A DNA stretch of 64,000 bases from Mactra quadrangularis (lineage: Eukaryota; Mollusca; Bivalvia; Venerida; Mactridae). The DNA lies in the NCBI GenBank assembly GCA_025267735.1, contig CM046298.1, positions 36,455,264 to 36,519,263 of the forward strand, in the 5' to 3' direction. The notes below the pieces were generated by a model, which saw nothing but the letters and a program-made list of their open reading frames with translations, was not told where the DNA came from and searched no databases. Made by a program: the position numbers and the translations under genes. Of the stretch, positions 1 through 13,400 are shown piece by piece. Each line of letters opens with the position of its first letter. Position 1 is the stretch's first letter.

Positions 1-1926
1 ATTTCATGATTTCATGTATTTAATGACTGTATCATAATTGTCAATATTACAGTTTATGTGCAACTGAACCGCCATATAAAGACTAATGTAGAATATTTCT
101 GTTTTCAAGATTCACAAAAGTACAAATGAAACTTCCATTGACAAAACTTGGTTAGAATATAGGCCAGTATTACACAGATACGTCAACCAAACAGCTCCAG
201 TCTTGCGTTTTCTGCATTTCTTTACATATATTGGTGTAAAATTACTTATCTTAAAATACAGACGCAGAATGTGTTTCCTGGAAACTGTTTCGTTGACGCG
301 TACATGAAAAACTGGTCTGACTGTAGTATATTCAGGATATTATGCATATGACGTTGACAGTATGTGAGTATTATTCAGCCTCCACAAATCAGAGCGTTTA
401 AATTAGTTGTTACACAACTTTGGTTGTTGGGTAGGAATATGATAGCAATATAAATAATTAATGATAACGACACATATAGCATTAAAAGAAGTTTATTTCT
501 TTTTTTGTATTTTGTCTGCATGCTAATTACATATAACATGTACAACAGCAATAAAATTCATGCAATATGTATAAACACATTGTCAAATTGGAACCTTAAA
601 TTGATAACTAAATGAGTAAAGAGTTGATTATTAATGTTACAATATTATTCTCTTGCTCCTGAGCATACTTCTAAGTTATCAAACAAACTGTAGTGAACAT
701 GCTTTTTTCGGCGCATCTGTCTACGCCAATATTTGACTTTTTTTTTTAACCGAAACATATTGCTCTACCATTTTTTGTTAAATGAAATTATCATTCGAAA
801 CTGATAACATGATAAAATAAATGATACCATTGGTTGTCCCAAAATATAGTTTAGTATACTTTTCCAAATTTTAAACATGCGGACCCAATAAACAGTGCAA
901 GTGTTAGGTCCCATATTTTCAATATGATAATGCATTTCTCGAATAAAAGCGTTTTGTATGCAATCATATTGTTTAATATGCGGGTCCTGATAAAGTTTAA
1001 ATTACGGTCAAAATATTTCAAAATGCGGGTCCCGAAGAAAAACGTTATGTTTACGGTCTCAAATTTTCCATAACTTGATATGTATCATTTTATTTTATGA
1101 AATTGAGCTTTTATAGAAGTTTGAAGTCATATTCGTTGGCTTACATTTATACAGCAAACAAAACATGCAATGTACCGAATGTCATTTAAAAAAAAATTGT
1201 TTGTTATATTCTCAAGTTGTTATCGCAGCGTTTATACAAAAGTCTTCATGATAGTATTTTATATTCAGTTATTGGCTGAAAGAAGCATCTGTTTCTTTCT
1301 GCCTCGCTCGTAGTGCAGAGGCACTGAATTTGAATAGGAAAGTCAAGGTTTTATATCGACTTCATCGTACAGGAAAATGTTGTCTAATCTTTGTAGAAGG
1401 GATAGCATGTACTGTTGACATACGATAAAAACAAGTTTAGATATATCAGTCGCAAAACATATCTTTATAAAATCTATTGTAAAAAGCGGATTCATTTCAT
1501 AATAATTATTTATTCAAAATACGAAATTCCTCATGGCTGATGATAGTCAATAGGCGTTTTAGATCTGAGTACCTTATTTTCTATTTTTAGTCCCTCACAA
1601 ACACACTTTCGAGCACGATGAATGATATCAAAGCTTCTCACAAGTTTGGTAAATAATGAAAAAAAATCAATGTCTGATTCTCCTTACACTAAAAGTATTT
1701 ATGTACTGGCAAAGGTTTTTAAATGCCTATCAGTTTAATGTGAAACTGCTCTTATTCCTTAACATAGGTCTATTTATTAAGTTTCTGTACATCAATAAAA
1801 CATCAAAAAAACATCCGTAACATCCAAATGTTGCAAATTGCACCAGAAGTAATATTCTTTATTAAAGTTTATCAATGAATAAATCATACTTGGTTACACT
1901 GACTTAATTTAAAGCAAAAATAAAAA

Positions 1927-2634
1927 CTATATGAGTTCACATAAGAATGGACGCTTTGGAGAGCATGTACTATCATACCAGAGATTTTCAGAAGGTTTAT
2001 ATACCAGACAAAACTCAGATGTCATATTGTTCGGTTGACCTGATGCCCAGCGGATGAAAGGTATCTGAGAGCCATACTTGTAGACCCAAGGTGAGCTAGA
2101 AGTTGGCCGTCGCCCATCAACATGGATGTATGTAGAACCAAAACCACTTAACATACTCTTTACATCTTCGTACTTTTCAGCAGAGTCAATGTTTATCAAA
2201 TAACCTCCTTCATTTTCACATGTCTCTGCAGCATCGATTTGGTTAATTTTGTCCAAGTGTAGTTTTAGACAGAATCCATGAGTAGTTATGTTGAAACCGT
2301 CTGGACAATAACCCTGACAGATGTCAATATCAGTCTCATTCCTGTATGGGTTGCTCTCCGATGAGCTCTTGTCAACACATTGACGAGTTCTTTGTCTTGT
2401 TCCATAATATCCTTTAGCAGTAGCCTCACACTGTGTCCATAGTGACCATTGTTCACATGGATGAAGATTTCTCAATGCGAGTCCAATAAGTGTTAATAAC
2501 GGTTTGCGTGTTTCCTTCCCTAAAGCTACTAGTGTCATAGCATCTATATCATTCTCGAACGTACCATTGCTTTCTGATATTAGTCCACAACTAACTCCAC
2601 ACAACACAAAACTAAATACCATCAAAAATTTCAT
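1927..2634 (-). CDS. L1, secreted TSP1 + C-type lectin domain protein
   Basis: Intronless gene for a 235-residue secreted protein. The open frame runs further upstream, but only to a TTG; the first ATG is at 2634 and is conserved in position in all copies. Residues 1-17 are a signal peptide. Residues 60-110 are a thrombospondin type-1 repeat (WSLWTQC, then RQRTRQC). Residues 111-235 are a long-form C-type lectin domain with six cysteines (110, 122, 139, 209, 224, 232). The position of the calcium/sugar tripeptide (EPN or QPD in mannose- or galactose-type lectins) reads QPN at 200-202; the usual WND is WYD. N-glycosylation sites are likely at NGT, NET and NIT. An AATAAA lies about 65 bases after the stop, at 1858-1863. 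A role in glycan recognition, for example in immunity, is inferred from the domains only. TSP1 plus CTLD in one small protein is unusual; I cannot name it more closely. Confidence 0.87.
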   Translation of the reverse strand: MKFLMVFSFVLCGVSCGLISESNGTFENDIDAMTLVALGKETRKPLLTLIGLALRNLHPCEQWSLWTQCEATAKGYYGTRQRTRQCVDKSSSESNPYRNETDIDICQGYCPDGFNITTHGFCLKLHLDKINQIDAAETCENEGGYLINIDSAEKYEDVKSMLSGFGSTYIHVDGRRPTSSSPWVYKYGSQIPFIRWASGQPNNMTSEFCLVYKPSENLWYDSTCSPKRPFLCELI

Positions 2635-2743
2635 TTTCAAAGTACAGTTTAGCAATTCAATATGTTTTCTGATATCCTTTTCCAAGAACCTAATTGTAGC
2701 AAGAAGATATTTGGAAATAAACAGCACAGCAACTTGCAACAAG

Positions 2744-2752
2744 CTTTTTATT
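2744..2752 (-). promoter_or_regulatory. TATA-like box of L1
   Basis: Minus strand reads AATAAAAAG, about 110 bases before the ATG, inside a block (GTTACTGAATAAAAAGCTTG) kept in front of every copy of the gene. The role is inferred from position and conservation. Confidence 0.4.
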
Positions 2753-5700
2753 CAGTAACCGTTTTATGAATTATTAAGGTAAGAACACTGTCGTCGGTTT
2801 TCTGCTATTTCTTTTTTTTGAAAGGGTGATGTTTTTACAGAGTTTAAGTCATGTGGAACATGGCCAAATGATAACTTATCATTTTGGTTTTGAGGTAATA
2901 ATCTTAATATGCCAGTACTGATTATTTTAACGTATACACATGAAAATATTAAATCACAATGTTCACAATTTTGTGTATGGTACTTAATGCACAAGCCTAC
3001 GTTTATCTATGAGTGTTTACATAAGACAAGTTGTTAAACATTTCAAAAATAAACGTCAATTGGTTGTCACTTGTAAAGAAAGACCGATTTTTTGTATCCA
3101 TTTGTTGATTTGACTTTTTATAAACATTTATTAACCATCAATGCATACATGAATTTTACAAAGACAAACTAGACATCTTCATGATTACCTTTGATTTTTT
3201 GTCATGTTTTGCATAATGTAGTTCAGCATTCAATAAAGCTTCAATTGGTAAATATCTCAAGTTCTTCAAAATTTAAAGTGGCCCGAATACCTTAATTATG
3301 TATCAATGTTAACGATGGTGAAACTTGATATTCAAATCGGAAATGTTTATACAAAATGTATTTACATGGTTGCTGCCACATTTTGCGAAGTAAAACTTGT
3401 ATCAGCTTGTTATGCAACGTCTGAAAATTTACAAAAAGTGTTATCATTGAAAGTAATGACTGATTTAATTTCCCAAATTCCCACAAGAACGTAGCTTTTA
3501 CATGGCTTTACGATAAATGTATTTTGAATGAACATTGTGGTGTTGTTTATACACCTGCCTTTTTGCAACATACGGTACTGAAGGGTTGTTACAAATGTTA
3601 ATTTATGATACAGGGGACTTTTAAATTTAGTTATTGTATTGGTACACAACATAACAATACTCGTTTGGACGTCGTCTAATATATGATTTTTTTGTTTGTC
3701 ATAGTACAATTCTAAAGTCTTATATCAAACGCGATCAGATATTCTTGTTCTTTAATGGTCAAATCACTGAATACATCTTAACAATATTGTATATCACAGA
3801 ACGTAAACTATACAACAATCATAAATGTTTACGAAATAATCATTTAAGTAACACTTTGCTCTTTTATTTACCATATACAACTTTGTTACACAAAAATATC
3901 ATATTGGGGTGGTAAATTGTCATATAAATTGTTCTTAGACTAGAATACAGATCAATTGGTACTTTATTTGATGTCTATACCTTCTTCATTGATAAAATAT
4001 TGTTTTCGTATGATGTTACGATCAGTTAAAATCTACGTAAACATATATCATTAATAGACAACCGTCATAGGATATCCCGGCACTGTACAGTGGGGACATG
4101 TTCAGAATACCCATTGTGTCGGTCAATCAATGAGTAACTTTCACTTATACGAATCTCTATTAATGGCATTGCATTTTGGAATGTATATTGTTAGAACAAG
4201 TTTTGCAATCTTTTTTGATGGGGTGTGTTATTCAAAGGTTTTGATTGGTCGGTTATTTGCGTATTACGTCGCATAGACATTGTAAATAAGTCACTGATCA
4301 TAATGATTGTGACATGAATATTATAAAACCATAGGTCAGCCAAACGTGGACAGTGTTGTAAAGCTGCCAGATCAAAATTAAGCGAGTTTGCAAGTGGAGA
4401 ATTAAAGATCAGGTTTAAATCAGATGGCAACAGTTGTAACGTTTTCTTATATCTTCTCATTTTCTTGGTCAAGTACGTTTCACTTTAAAACCATGATGAT
4501 AATAGTTTATCGATTCTATAAATGTTCAAATACTTATCCCGCATCTATAACGTATCGATTCCAAGTGCCTATATATCAAACATTTTCACTAAAATTAAAC
4601 AGTGGGGCGTGATTGCTTGGAATCTGGAGATATTGTTCCATTCTATTTAACATACAAATAGCTTCTGGATGATAAAATAATCAAGGGTTGATGAACCTGT
4701 TGCAGTCAGTGAAACAATCATGATAAATCTCGATACCTCAAATATAATCAAACTTACTGTACTATATGCAGCATCATCAAATGCATCCAGTACAAACGAT
4801 ACTGAGAACAATGTTCTATCTATGTCACTGCAACCATATATTGAAAAGGTTGTAATGTTTACAAACTAAGTTTATAGCAACAATGTCTGAAATATTGTAT
4901 CAATAACCAATTCATGTTTAAAGTTTTCTTGCTCAAACAAATTGACCATAGCTCATGTTAAGATTTCATGTGTTTAAAGACTGTCTCATATGTGTCAACA
5001 TTGCAGTCTATACAATGATGAACCGGAATATAAAACTAGCGTAGACTTTTGTTGCATCCAAAATTCACAAAATGAAAATGAAATCTACATCGAAAATGTT
5101 AAACTTGATAATTATATACATCAGTTTTACATATATACGTCAACCGAACAATTTTTGTCTGCATTTTCTTATTAATATAGGTGTATTATTACTTATCTAA
5201 ATATACAGACGCAGAATGTGTTTTCTGGAAACTGTTCGGTTGATGCGTACATGTAAAACAGGTCTCACTGTAACTACATAGAGGATCTTATGCATATGAA
5301 GATATTAGTATTTACCAGCTTCCCCAAATCAGGACTTTTCAATCATTTGTTCCACAACCTTTGTTGTTTGGATGTGATTGAAATGTAAATTATTAAAGGT
5401 GACGACACAGATAGAATATATGTTTAATTCATAGTTTTTATTTTGGTCTGCATACAGATTACTTATTACTCCAATGAAATTCATTCTATATTTATAAGAA
5501 CATTGTCAAATCGAAACGACTTATCAATAACAAAAATGATTAAAGGGTGGCTATGATACAAACTTTAACTATTGTTCCCTTGCATACTGCCACAGCTTTA
5601 AAACACACTTGTCATATGCCTTATATAATGTCAAATTTCTTAATTGTAATCGTTGCATTCCTACACTGCATACGGTATTTTATATCCGGTCATAAGCTGA

Positions 5701-6451
5701 TAGATGAATCAATGTTGTACTTCGCCGCTTCCGTAGTGCAGAGGTTGTGCGTCTGACTTTGAATACGGATGATCAACTTCTATATCAGCTTGCCATGTAA
5801 ATTTATTTCTGATTCAATCTCATAGATTCCGTCAGTATTTCAGAGTTACTGTGTTTGAATACGAAAGTTCAGGTTTGATACCCATAAATACACTGTATTC
5901 ATTGTAGAGGAAAAGTGAAGGAAGTTGTTTAATCCTTGTATAGGGGTAGCAGACACTCGATAAACGTACTGAAAACCTGTTAAGGTGAATCAGTCGCCCA
6001 TTGTTAGCTTATGAAAAGTCCGATGCGTTAGGTGAAGAAATTACATTAAAAACACTGAGTCCAAAATAACAAATTATAGTCTATTGGCAATATTTATCTG
6101 AGCTGTTTATATTCTTATAAAATCTCACAAAATGCACGTTCGCTTTAATGGAATAAAATTTTTTTTCTTGCGTTCAATACGAAATGCAAAAAGAATAGCA
6201 GCTTCTTATGCTAAAATAACGCACAAGTTTTTGTTTGAAGTTTTCCGATATCCATCAATATTCATATTGAAGTCATTCCTATCTATTACTAAAATAATTA
6301 CAAGGTATTAGTTCCTATTAAAAACCATCATCAATTTCACATATCACTGCAGCAGTAGAAGGGTTCAACAGAGGCGGATATCACCTGAGCCTTAATTAAT
6401 ACGTAGATATTATCACACAAAATTTTAATCACTTAAAGAGAGCGACAAAAA

Positions 6452-7159
6452 CTATATGAATTCACATAAGAAAGGACGATTATTGGTACCAGTACTATCA
6501 TACCAGACATTGTTAGAAGGATGATATATCAGAAAAAGATCACTCGGTCCATTGTGTGGGTAACCTGTTGCCCATAAGATAAAAGGTTCTTGAGAGCCAT
6601 ATTTGTAGACCCATGGTGAACTGGAAGTTGCCCTACGTCCGTCAATATGAATGTATGTAGAACCAAGACCATTTAACACAGTTTTCACATCTTCGTGCTT
6701 TGTAACAGAGTCAATGTTAATTAAATATCCTCCTTCTTTCTCACAAAACGCTGCGGAGTCATCATGATTTAATTTATTCATGTGTAGTTTGAGACAGAAT
6801 CCATGGGATGTTATGTTGGAACCAACTGGACATTTACCCGCACAAAGTCCTATGTCTGTCTCATTCTTGTATGTGTTGCTCTCTAATGAGCTCTTATCAA
6901 CACACTGACGGATTCTTTGTCTGGTACCATAAAATCCTTTAGCAGTAGCCTCACACGGTGTCCATGGCGACCATTGTTTACATGGATGAAGATTTCTAAA
7001 CGCAAGTCCAATTAGTGTTAAAAATGGTTTGCGTGTTTCCTTCCCTAAACTTACAAGAGTCAAAGCATCTATATCATCCTCGAACGTACCATTGCTTTCT
7101 GATATTAGTCCACAACTAGCTCCATACAACACAAAACAAAATATAATCAAAGTGTTCAT
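6452..7159 (-). CDS. L2, secreted TSP1 + C-type lectin domain protein (B type)
   Basis: Intronless, 235 residues from the conserved ATG at 7159; the frame extends upstream only to a GTG. Signal peptide at 1-17, TSP1 repeat at 60-110 (CKQWSPWTPC), CTLD at 111-235. It differs from L1 in two linked ways. The tripeptide at the calcium/sugar site is YPH instead of QPN, and the cysteines at 209 and 224, which form the inner C2-C3 disulfide of C-type lectins, are Phe and Gly (DLFLIY and STGTNN). The outer disulfide cysteines (139, 232) and the long-form pair (110, 122) remain. Calcium-dependent sugar binding is doubtful, so the domain may bind another ligand. The reading frame is intact. Confidence 0.86.
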   Translation of the reverse strand: MNTLIIFCFVLYGASCGLISESNGTFEDDIDALTLVSLGKETRKPFLTLIGLAFRNLHPCKQWSPWTPCEATAKGFYGTRQRIRQCVDKSSLESNTYKNETDIGLCAGKCPVGSNITSHGFCLKLHMNKLNHDDSAAFCEKEGGYLINIDSVTKHEDVKTVLNGLGSTYIHIDGRRATSSSPWVYKYGSQEPFILWATGYPHNGPSDLFLIYHPSNNVWYDSTGTNNRPFLCEFI

Positions 7160-7273
7160 TTTTATAGTATAACTAAACAATTTAATGAATATTTTACTAT
7201 TTATGCTTTTTCTAAGCACCTTATGCTAGCAAGGAAATAATTGAGAATGAACAGCACTACAACTTGAAACAAG

Positions 7274-7283
7274 CCTTTTATTT
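7274..7283 (-). promoter_or_regulatory. TATA-like box of L2
   Basis: Minus strand AAATAAAAGG, about 115 bases upstream of the ATG, in the promoter block shared with L4, L6 and L7. Inferred. Confidence 0.4.
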
Positions 7284-10200
7284 AGTAACTGTTTAATGAA
7301 AGTTTAAGGTAACAATACAATCTTCGGTTTGCAGCTGTTATTTTTGTTAGCAGATCTAGTTGTCTGGTACACTAACGAATTATTACACAGCATTTCGGAT
7401 TTAAGGTTACAATTTTGTACAATACATCTGTAAATACATGGAAACACCAAATTACATAATCACAATGCTCTGGATTTTGTGTATGGTACTTTATACACAC
7501 ATATTATGTTAATTTTTTCAGTGTAAATAATGGGCATGTACATAAATTGTTTTCAGTTCAATAATGAACATCATTTGAATGTCAAGTATAATCTTAGATC
7601 TGTGAGAAGTATTTTCTTGCATTTTAATGTCCTTTCGTTGATGGCGTTTTATAAACATTTATAAACCATCAGTGCATACATACGTTTTACAAAAGCAAAA
7701 GAGTCATCGTTTTACATTTGATTTTGGTCAGGTACCTTTTGCTCAGACTCTGATGCTAGACAAAAAACACACTTTAATAAGGGTACATGCATGTATCTTG
7801 CAGATCAGCATTGAATAAAGCATCAACTGATGAATGTTTATATTTCCTAAAGATTGAATGTGGACCGAATACCTTAATCATGCATACACGTAAATAAGAT
7901 TGAAACTTAATATTTCAATCCAAACTGTTTATACAAAAACTGAAGTTTCGTGATTACTATCACATTTTGCGTAGTAAAACTTGTATCAGCTTGTCATCTA
8001 ATGTCTTAATATTTTACAAAAAGCGTTAATATTTAAAGTTATTACTGATTTAATCTCCCAAATTCCCACAAGAACTTATCTTTGACAAGGTTTTATGATA
8101 AATGTATTTTGAATTAATAAACTCTGTAGTGTTGTTTTTTCAGCTGCCTATTTGCAATATACGGTACTGAAGGGTTGTTACAAACGTTAATTTATGATAC
8201 AGGGGACTTTTCAATTTAGTTATTGCATTAGTACACAACATAACAATACATGTACTTGTTTGGACGTAGTCTAATATGAAATTTTTTGTTTGTCATAGTA
8301 CTAGTCTGAAGCGTTTTATCGAACGCGGTCAGATAATCTTCTTCTTCAATAGTCAAATCACTGAATACATCTTTATAATAGTATTATATGACAGAACGTA
8401 CACTATTTCGTTTACGACATTCATAGTTGTTTACCGAATAATTATTAAAATATTGTTCATTTATTTACAACATACAACTTTGTTACATAAAACCTGTCAC
8501 ACTGGGGCAGTCAATTGAACTACTTACTGTTCTTAGACCTCACTTTATGAAGACAAGTAATTGGTCCAACCAATAAATCTGAATTCTGATTATTGCATTT
8601 GTTGTCAGATGTTTTACTGACTAAGCTTAATGGATGAGTTTAAGATTATATTATACTGTATAAATAATAAATTACGGAACTAAAACTAGTATGTGTTTGT
8701 GCTTGTTGTCCTCCACTCTTGAGGTTTTCATGCACGGGTTTCTATTGATAAAATGACTTTGTAAACCATTCTTGTACTCTGTATACCATACATATTATAT
8801 CAAGATTCAGTTTAAGTGACACGGATGTTGTCTACTATAATATAGTTAAATTGGTACTTTCGATGTCTATACCCGCTACATTGATTGAACGTCATTTATT
8901 TGTTCTTGACTCAGTCATGAACAAATATATTTTCCGTATTTCAGACCCTTGCCGATTTTGAAATTTACAGAATCCAGAAGTAGTCACTTAGTATATAAAG
9001 CAATTCAATATGATCGTCTGCTATGATAGGCGCAGAAATTCCTGAAATACACTCGTTGAACGGACCATTTTGAAGCGTATATTTAAAGGCTAATATAAGT
9101 TATGCGTCTCAGTAAAGATCCTCACGTCGTATTATGTAATAGAATGGTATCAACGATTCAGTCACGAACCGTTGTTTGTGCCAGTTGTCTGTTGAGTTGT
9201 TACATCATCATATGTAATAGAATGGTTTTATTGGAAAAGTTAAAAGATCGTAGTGTATGACTTTGAATGATGTCTGAATAGTGGACTTTTATAGGTTTAT
9301 TTATAGGTCGATTGTGTGAAGTGTTTTGAACCGGAGCAGTGTTGTTCTACCTATCAAACTAGTATCACTAACCTGTAATTTATGTTCAAACGTTGCTGGA
9401 GCTCGAAATCTTATTTCACTTTTCAAACCCGAACCAATTCAGTGCCTTGAGCGCTTTGATCTATGATGTTAACAACAGTTGAAATCCACGCAAACAGACA
9501 TTTGATATAGAACACCGTCATAGGATATCCCGGCACTGTACAATGGGGTCATGTTTTAATGACCTTTATGTCGACCAATTAATGAGTAAATTTTATATAG
9601 ATGCTACACAATTAATAGCATTGTATTTTAGAATTTATAGATTGAATTTTGCTAGCTTATTTGACGGTGTGTTATTCATAGGATGTGATTGACAGGTGTT
9701 TGCGTATTGGCTCATATAGACGATGTAAACAAGTGACTGATCATAATGATTGTGCCATGAATGTTATTCATACATAGGTCAACTGATCGTGACCCGTATT
9801 GTGAGGTTGCTATATCAAAAATAAGCGAATGTGCGAGCGAAGTACTTTAGATCGGGTTTTAATCAGATGGCAACAGTGGTGACAATTTCTTAGGCTGTCT
9901 CATTTTTCTTCGTCAAATGCTTTTTACTTTAGAACCATAATGATAACTATACATAGTGTTCAAATCGTTATTTCAATTCTATAACTATCGATTTCTGATG
10001 CCTGATATGTCATACATTTCCATTGATATTAAACAATTAGGACGCATGCGCTCTGACTGTTGTGATGTTGTTCCATTCTTTATTACAGATACGTAGGTTC
10101 TGGTTAAAACAATACTCAATGCAATCTAATTAGATGAGCGCATTGCTGTTAGTTAAACAAGTATGATAAACCCCGTTACCTAAAAATAATCAAACTATAT

Positions 10201-10450
10201 ATAACTGCATCGTGCAACATTATCAAACGCATCGACTAAAATGATAAAGGGAACAATGACCTATTATTTTTGTTACTGCAATTATATATTAATAATTAAA
10301 GAAGATTTCTAAGTTTGTCTGCTTAGTTTATTGCTCAGGTTTCATCAGGAAGACCCTGTTTACAGTTTTCTTGCTCTGAAAGAATCATTTTTCATGTTAG
10401 GATTTCATGGCCAAGACCCTGTTTACAGTTTTCTTGCTCAAGAATAGTAC

Positions 10451-13400
10451 ATTGGTTTCATTTCATGATTTTATGTATTTAATGATAGTATCATTAGTGT
10501 CAATATCACAGTTTATGTGCAACTGAACCGCCATATAAAGACTAATGTAGAATATTTCTGATTCCAAGATTTACAGAAGTACAAATGAAACTTCCATTGG
10601 CAAAACTTGATAAAGATATAGACCAGTTTTACACAGATACGTCAACCAAACAACTCCAGTCTTGCGTTTTCTGTATTTCTTTGCATATATTGGTGTAAAA
10701 TTACTTATCTTAAAAAACAGACGCAGAATGTGTTTCCTGGCAAAAGGTTTCGTTGACGCGTACATGGAAAACTGGTCTGACTGTAGTATATTCAGGATCT
10801 TATGCATATGCCGTTGACAGTATGTGAGTATTTTTCAGCCTCCACAAATCAGAGCTTTTAAATTAGTTGTTACACAACTTTGGTTGTTGGGTAGGAATAT
10901 GATAGCAATATAGATTATTAATGATAACGACACATATAGCATTGAAAGAAGTTTATTTATTTTTTTGTATTTTGTCTGCATGCTTATTACATATAACATG
11001 TACAACAGCAATAAAATTCGTGCAATATGTATAAACACATTGTCAAATTGGAACCTTAAATTGATAACTAAATGAGTAAAGAGTTGATTATTAATGTTAA
11101 GATATTATTCTATTGTTCCCGAGCATACTTCTAAGTTATCAAACAAACTGTAGTCAACATGCCTTTTTCGGCACATCTGTCTACGCCAATATTTGACATT
11201 TTATTTAACCGAAACATATTGCTCTACCATTTTTTTGTCAAATGAAATTATCATTCGGAACTGATAACATGATAAAATAAATGATACCATTGGTTGTCCC
11301 AAAATATAGTTTAGTATACTTTTCCAAATTTTTAACATGCGGACCCAATAAACAGTGCAAGTGTTAGGTCCCATATTTTCAATATGATAATGCATTTCTC
11401 GATTAAAAGCGTTTGGTATGCAATCATATTGTTTAATATGCGGGTCCCGATAAAGTTTAAAATACGGTCAAAATATTTCAAAATGCGGGTCCCGAAGAAA
11501 AACGTTATGTTTACGGTCCCAAATTTTCTATAATTTGATATATCATTTTACCTTCATGAAATTGAGCTTTTATAGAAGTTTGAAGTCATATTCATTGGCT
11601 TACATTAATACAACAAACAAAACATGCAATGTGCCGAATTCATTTAAAAAAAATCCTGTTTGTTATATTCTCAAATTGTTATCGCAGTGTTTATACACTT
11701 CATGATAGTATTTTATATCTAGTTATTGGCTAAAAGAAGCATCAATTTCTTCCTGCCCCGCTCGTAGTGCAGAGGTAATGAATTTGAATAGGAAAGTCAA
11801 GTCGACTTCTTCGTACAGGAAAATGTTGTCTTATCCTTGTAGAAGGGATAGCATGTACTGTTGACATACGATAAAAAACAAGTTTAGATATATCAGTCGC
11901 AAAACATAACTTTATAAAATCTATTGTAAAAAGCGGATTCATTTCATAATAATTATTTATTCAAAATACGAAATTCCTCATGGCTGATGATAGTCCATAG
12001 GCGTTTTAGATCTGAGTACCTTATTTTCTATTCTTAGTCCCTCACAAACACACTTTCGAGCACGATGAATGATATCAAAGCTTCTCACAAGTTTGGTAAA
12101 TAACAAAAACAACTAATGTCTGATTCTCTTTACACTAAGACCTCGTTTTTATGTACTGGCAAAGGTTTTTAAATGCCTATCAGTTTAATGTGAAACTGCT
12201 CTTATTCCTTAACAAAGGTCTATTTATTCAGTTTCTGTAGATCAATAAAACATAATAAACATCCATAACATCCAAATGTTGCAACTTGCACCAGAAGTAA
12301 TAGTCTTTATTAAAGTGTATCAATGAATAAATCATACTTGGTTACACTGACATAATTTAAAACAAAAATAAAAACTATATGAGTTCACATAAGAATGGAC
12401 GTTTTGGAGAGCATACACTATCGTACCAGAGATTTACAGAGGGTGAATGTACCAGACAAAGTAGACCCATGGTGAGCTAGTAGTTGACCGTCGCCCATCA
12501 ACATGGATGTATGTAGAACCAAAACCACTTAACATACTCTTTACATCTTCGTACTTTTCAGCAGAGTCAATGTTTATCAAATAACCTCCTTCATTTTCAC
12601 ATGTCTCTGCAGCATCGGTTTGGTTAATTTTGTCCAAGTGTAGTTTAAGACAGAATCTATGAGTAGTTATGTTGAAACCATCTGGACAATAACCCTGACA
12701 GATGTCAATATCAGTCTCATTTCTGTATGGGTTGCTCTCCGATGAGCTCTTGTCAACACATTGACGAGTTCTTTGTCTTGTTCCATAATATCCTATAGCA
12801 ATAGCCTCACAAGGTGCCCATGGTGACCATTGTTCACATGGATGAAGATTTCTCAATGCGAGTCCAATAAGTGTTAATAACGGTTTGCGTGTTTCCTTCC
12901 CTAAAGCTATAAGTGTCAAAGCATCAATATCATCCTCGAACGTACCATTGCTTTCTGATATTAGTCCACAACTAACTCCACACAACACAAAACAAAATAC
13001 CATCAAAAAGTTCATTTTTAAAGTACAGTTTAGCAATTCAATATGTTTTCTGATATCCTTTTCCAAGAACCTAATTGAAGCAAGAAAATATTTGGAAATA
13101 AACAGCACAGCAACTTGCAACAAGCTTGTTATTCTGTAACTGTTTTATGAATTATTAAGGTAAGAACACTGTCGTCGGTTTGCTGCTATTTCTTTTTTTT
13201 GAAAGGGTTATGTTTTTACAGAGTTTAAGTCATGTGGAACATAGCCAAATGATAACACATCATTTTGGTTTTGAGGTAATGATCTTAATATGCCAGTACT
13301 GATTTTTTTTAACGTATAAACATAAAAAGATTAAATCACAATGTTCACAATTTTGTGTATGGTACTTAATGCACAAGCCTACGTTTATCTATGAGTGTTT

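Larger units (their letters stand above)
1..4960. repeat. Lectin array unit 1 (A type)
   Basis: First of seven homologous units of about 5 kb; its left end lies outside the window. The start matches 10452 and 21396 almost base for base and, more weakly, 4965, 15412, 29018 and 33660. It carries lectin gene L1 on the minus strand. Bases 1-1850 are the 3' flank of L1 and hold no convincing gene; near 1305 there is a tRNA-like relic (CGTAGTGCAGAGG), and 880-1040 has three copies of a short ATGCGGGTCC motif. Bases 2760-4060 show no gene. Bases 4060-4440 are a copy of a dispersed repeat also seen at 41040, 56200 and 58840. Confidence 0.85.
4961..10450. repeat. Lectin array unit 2 (B type)
   Basis: Second unit, 5.5 kb, carrying L2. 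It is closest to units 4 and 6. At 5727-5900 there is a tRNA-derived SINE relic: a Val-tRNA-like start (GCTTCCGTAGTGCAGAGG) followed some 140 bases later by a B-box-like GGTTTGATACCC. Bases 5900-6440 and 7290-9500 hold no gene I can support. The dispersed repeat family occupies about 9508-9870. The end (10320-10450) has a short internal repeat of CCTGTTTACAGTTTTCTTGC. Confidence 0.82.

Noticed and set aside
2635..2742. 36-residue N-terminal extension of L1 (and similar ones in L2-L6)
   Set aside because: The extended frames start at TTG or GTG, not ATG, and put residues before a clear signal peptide. The first ATG is conserved in all copies.
3410..3709. 99-codon open frame repeated at 13855 and 26687
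   Set aside because: Same reason: recent duplication of the DNA. Starts differ and no start context, signal or domain is visible.
4191..4472. 93-codon minus-strand open frame kept at 4191, 14643 and (shorter) 28260
   Set aside because: It lies antisense within the dispersed repeat and is kept only because the units are recent copies. It is absent from the B-type units and has no domain.
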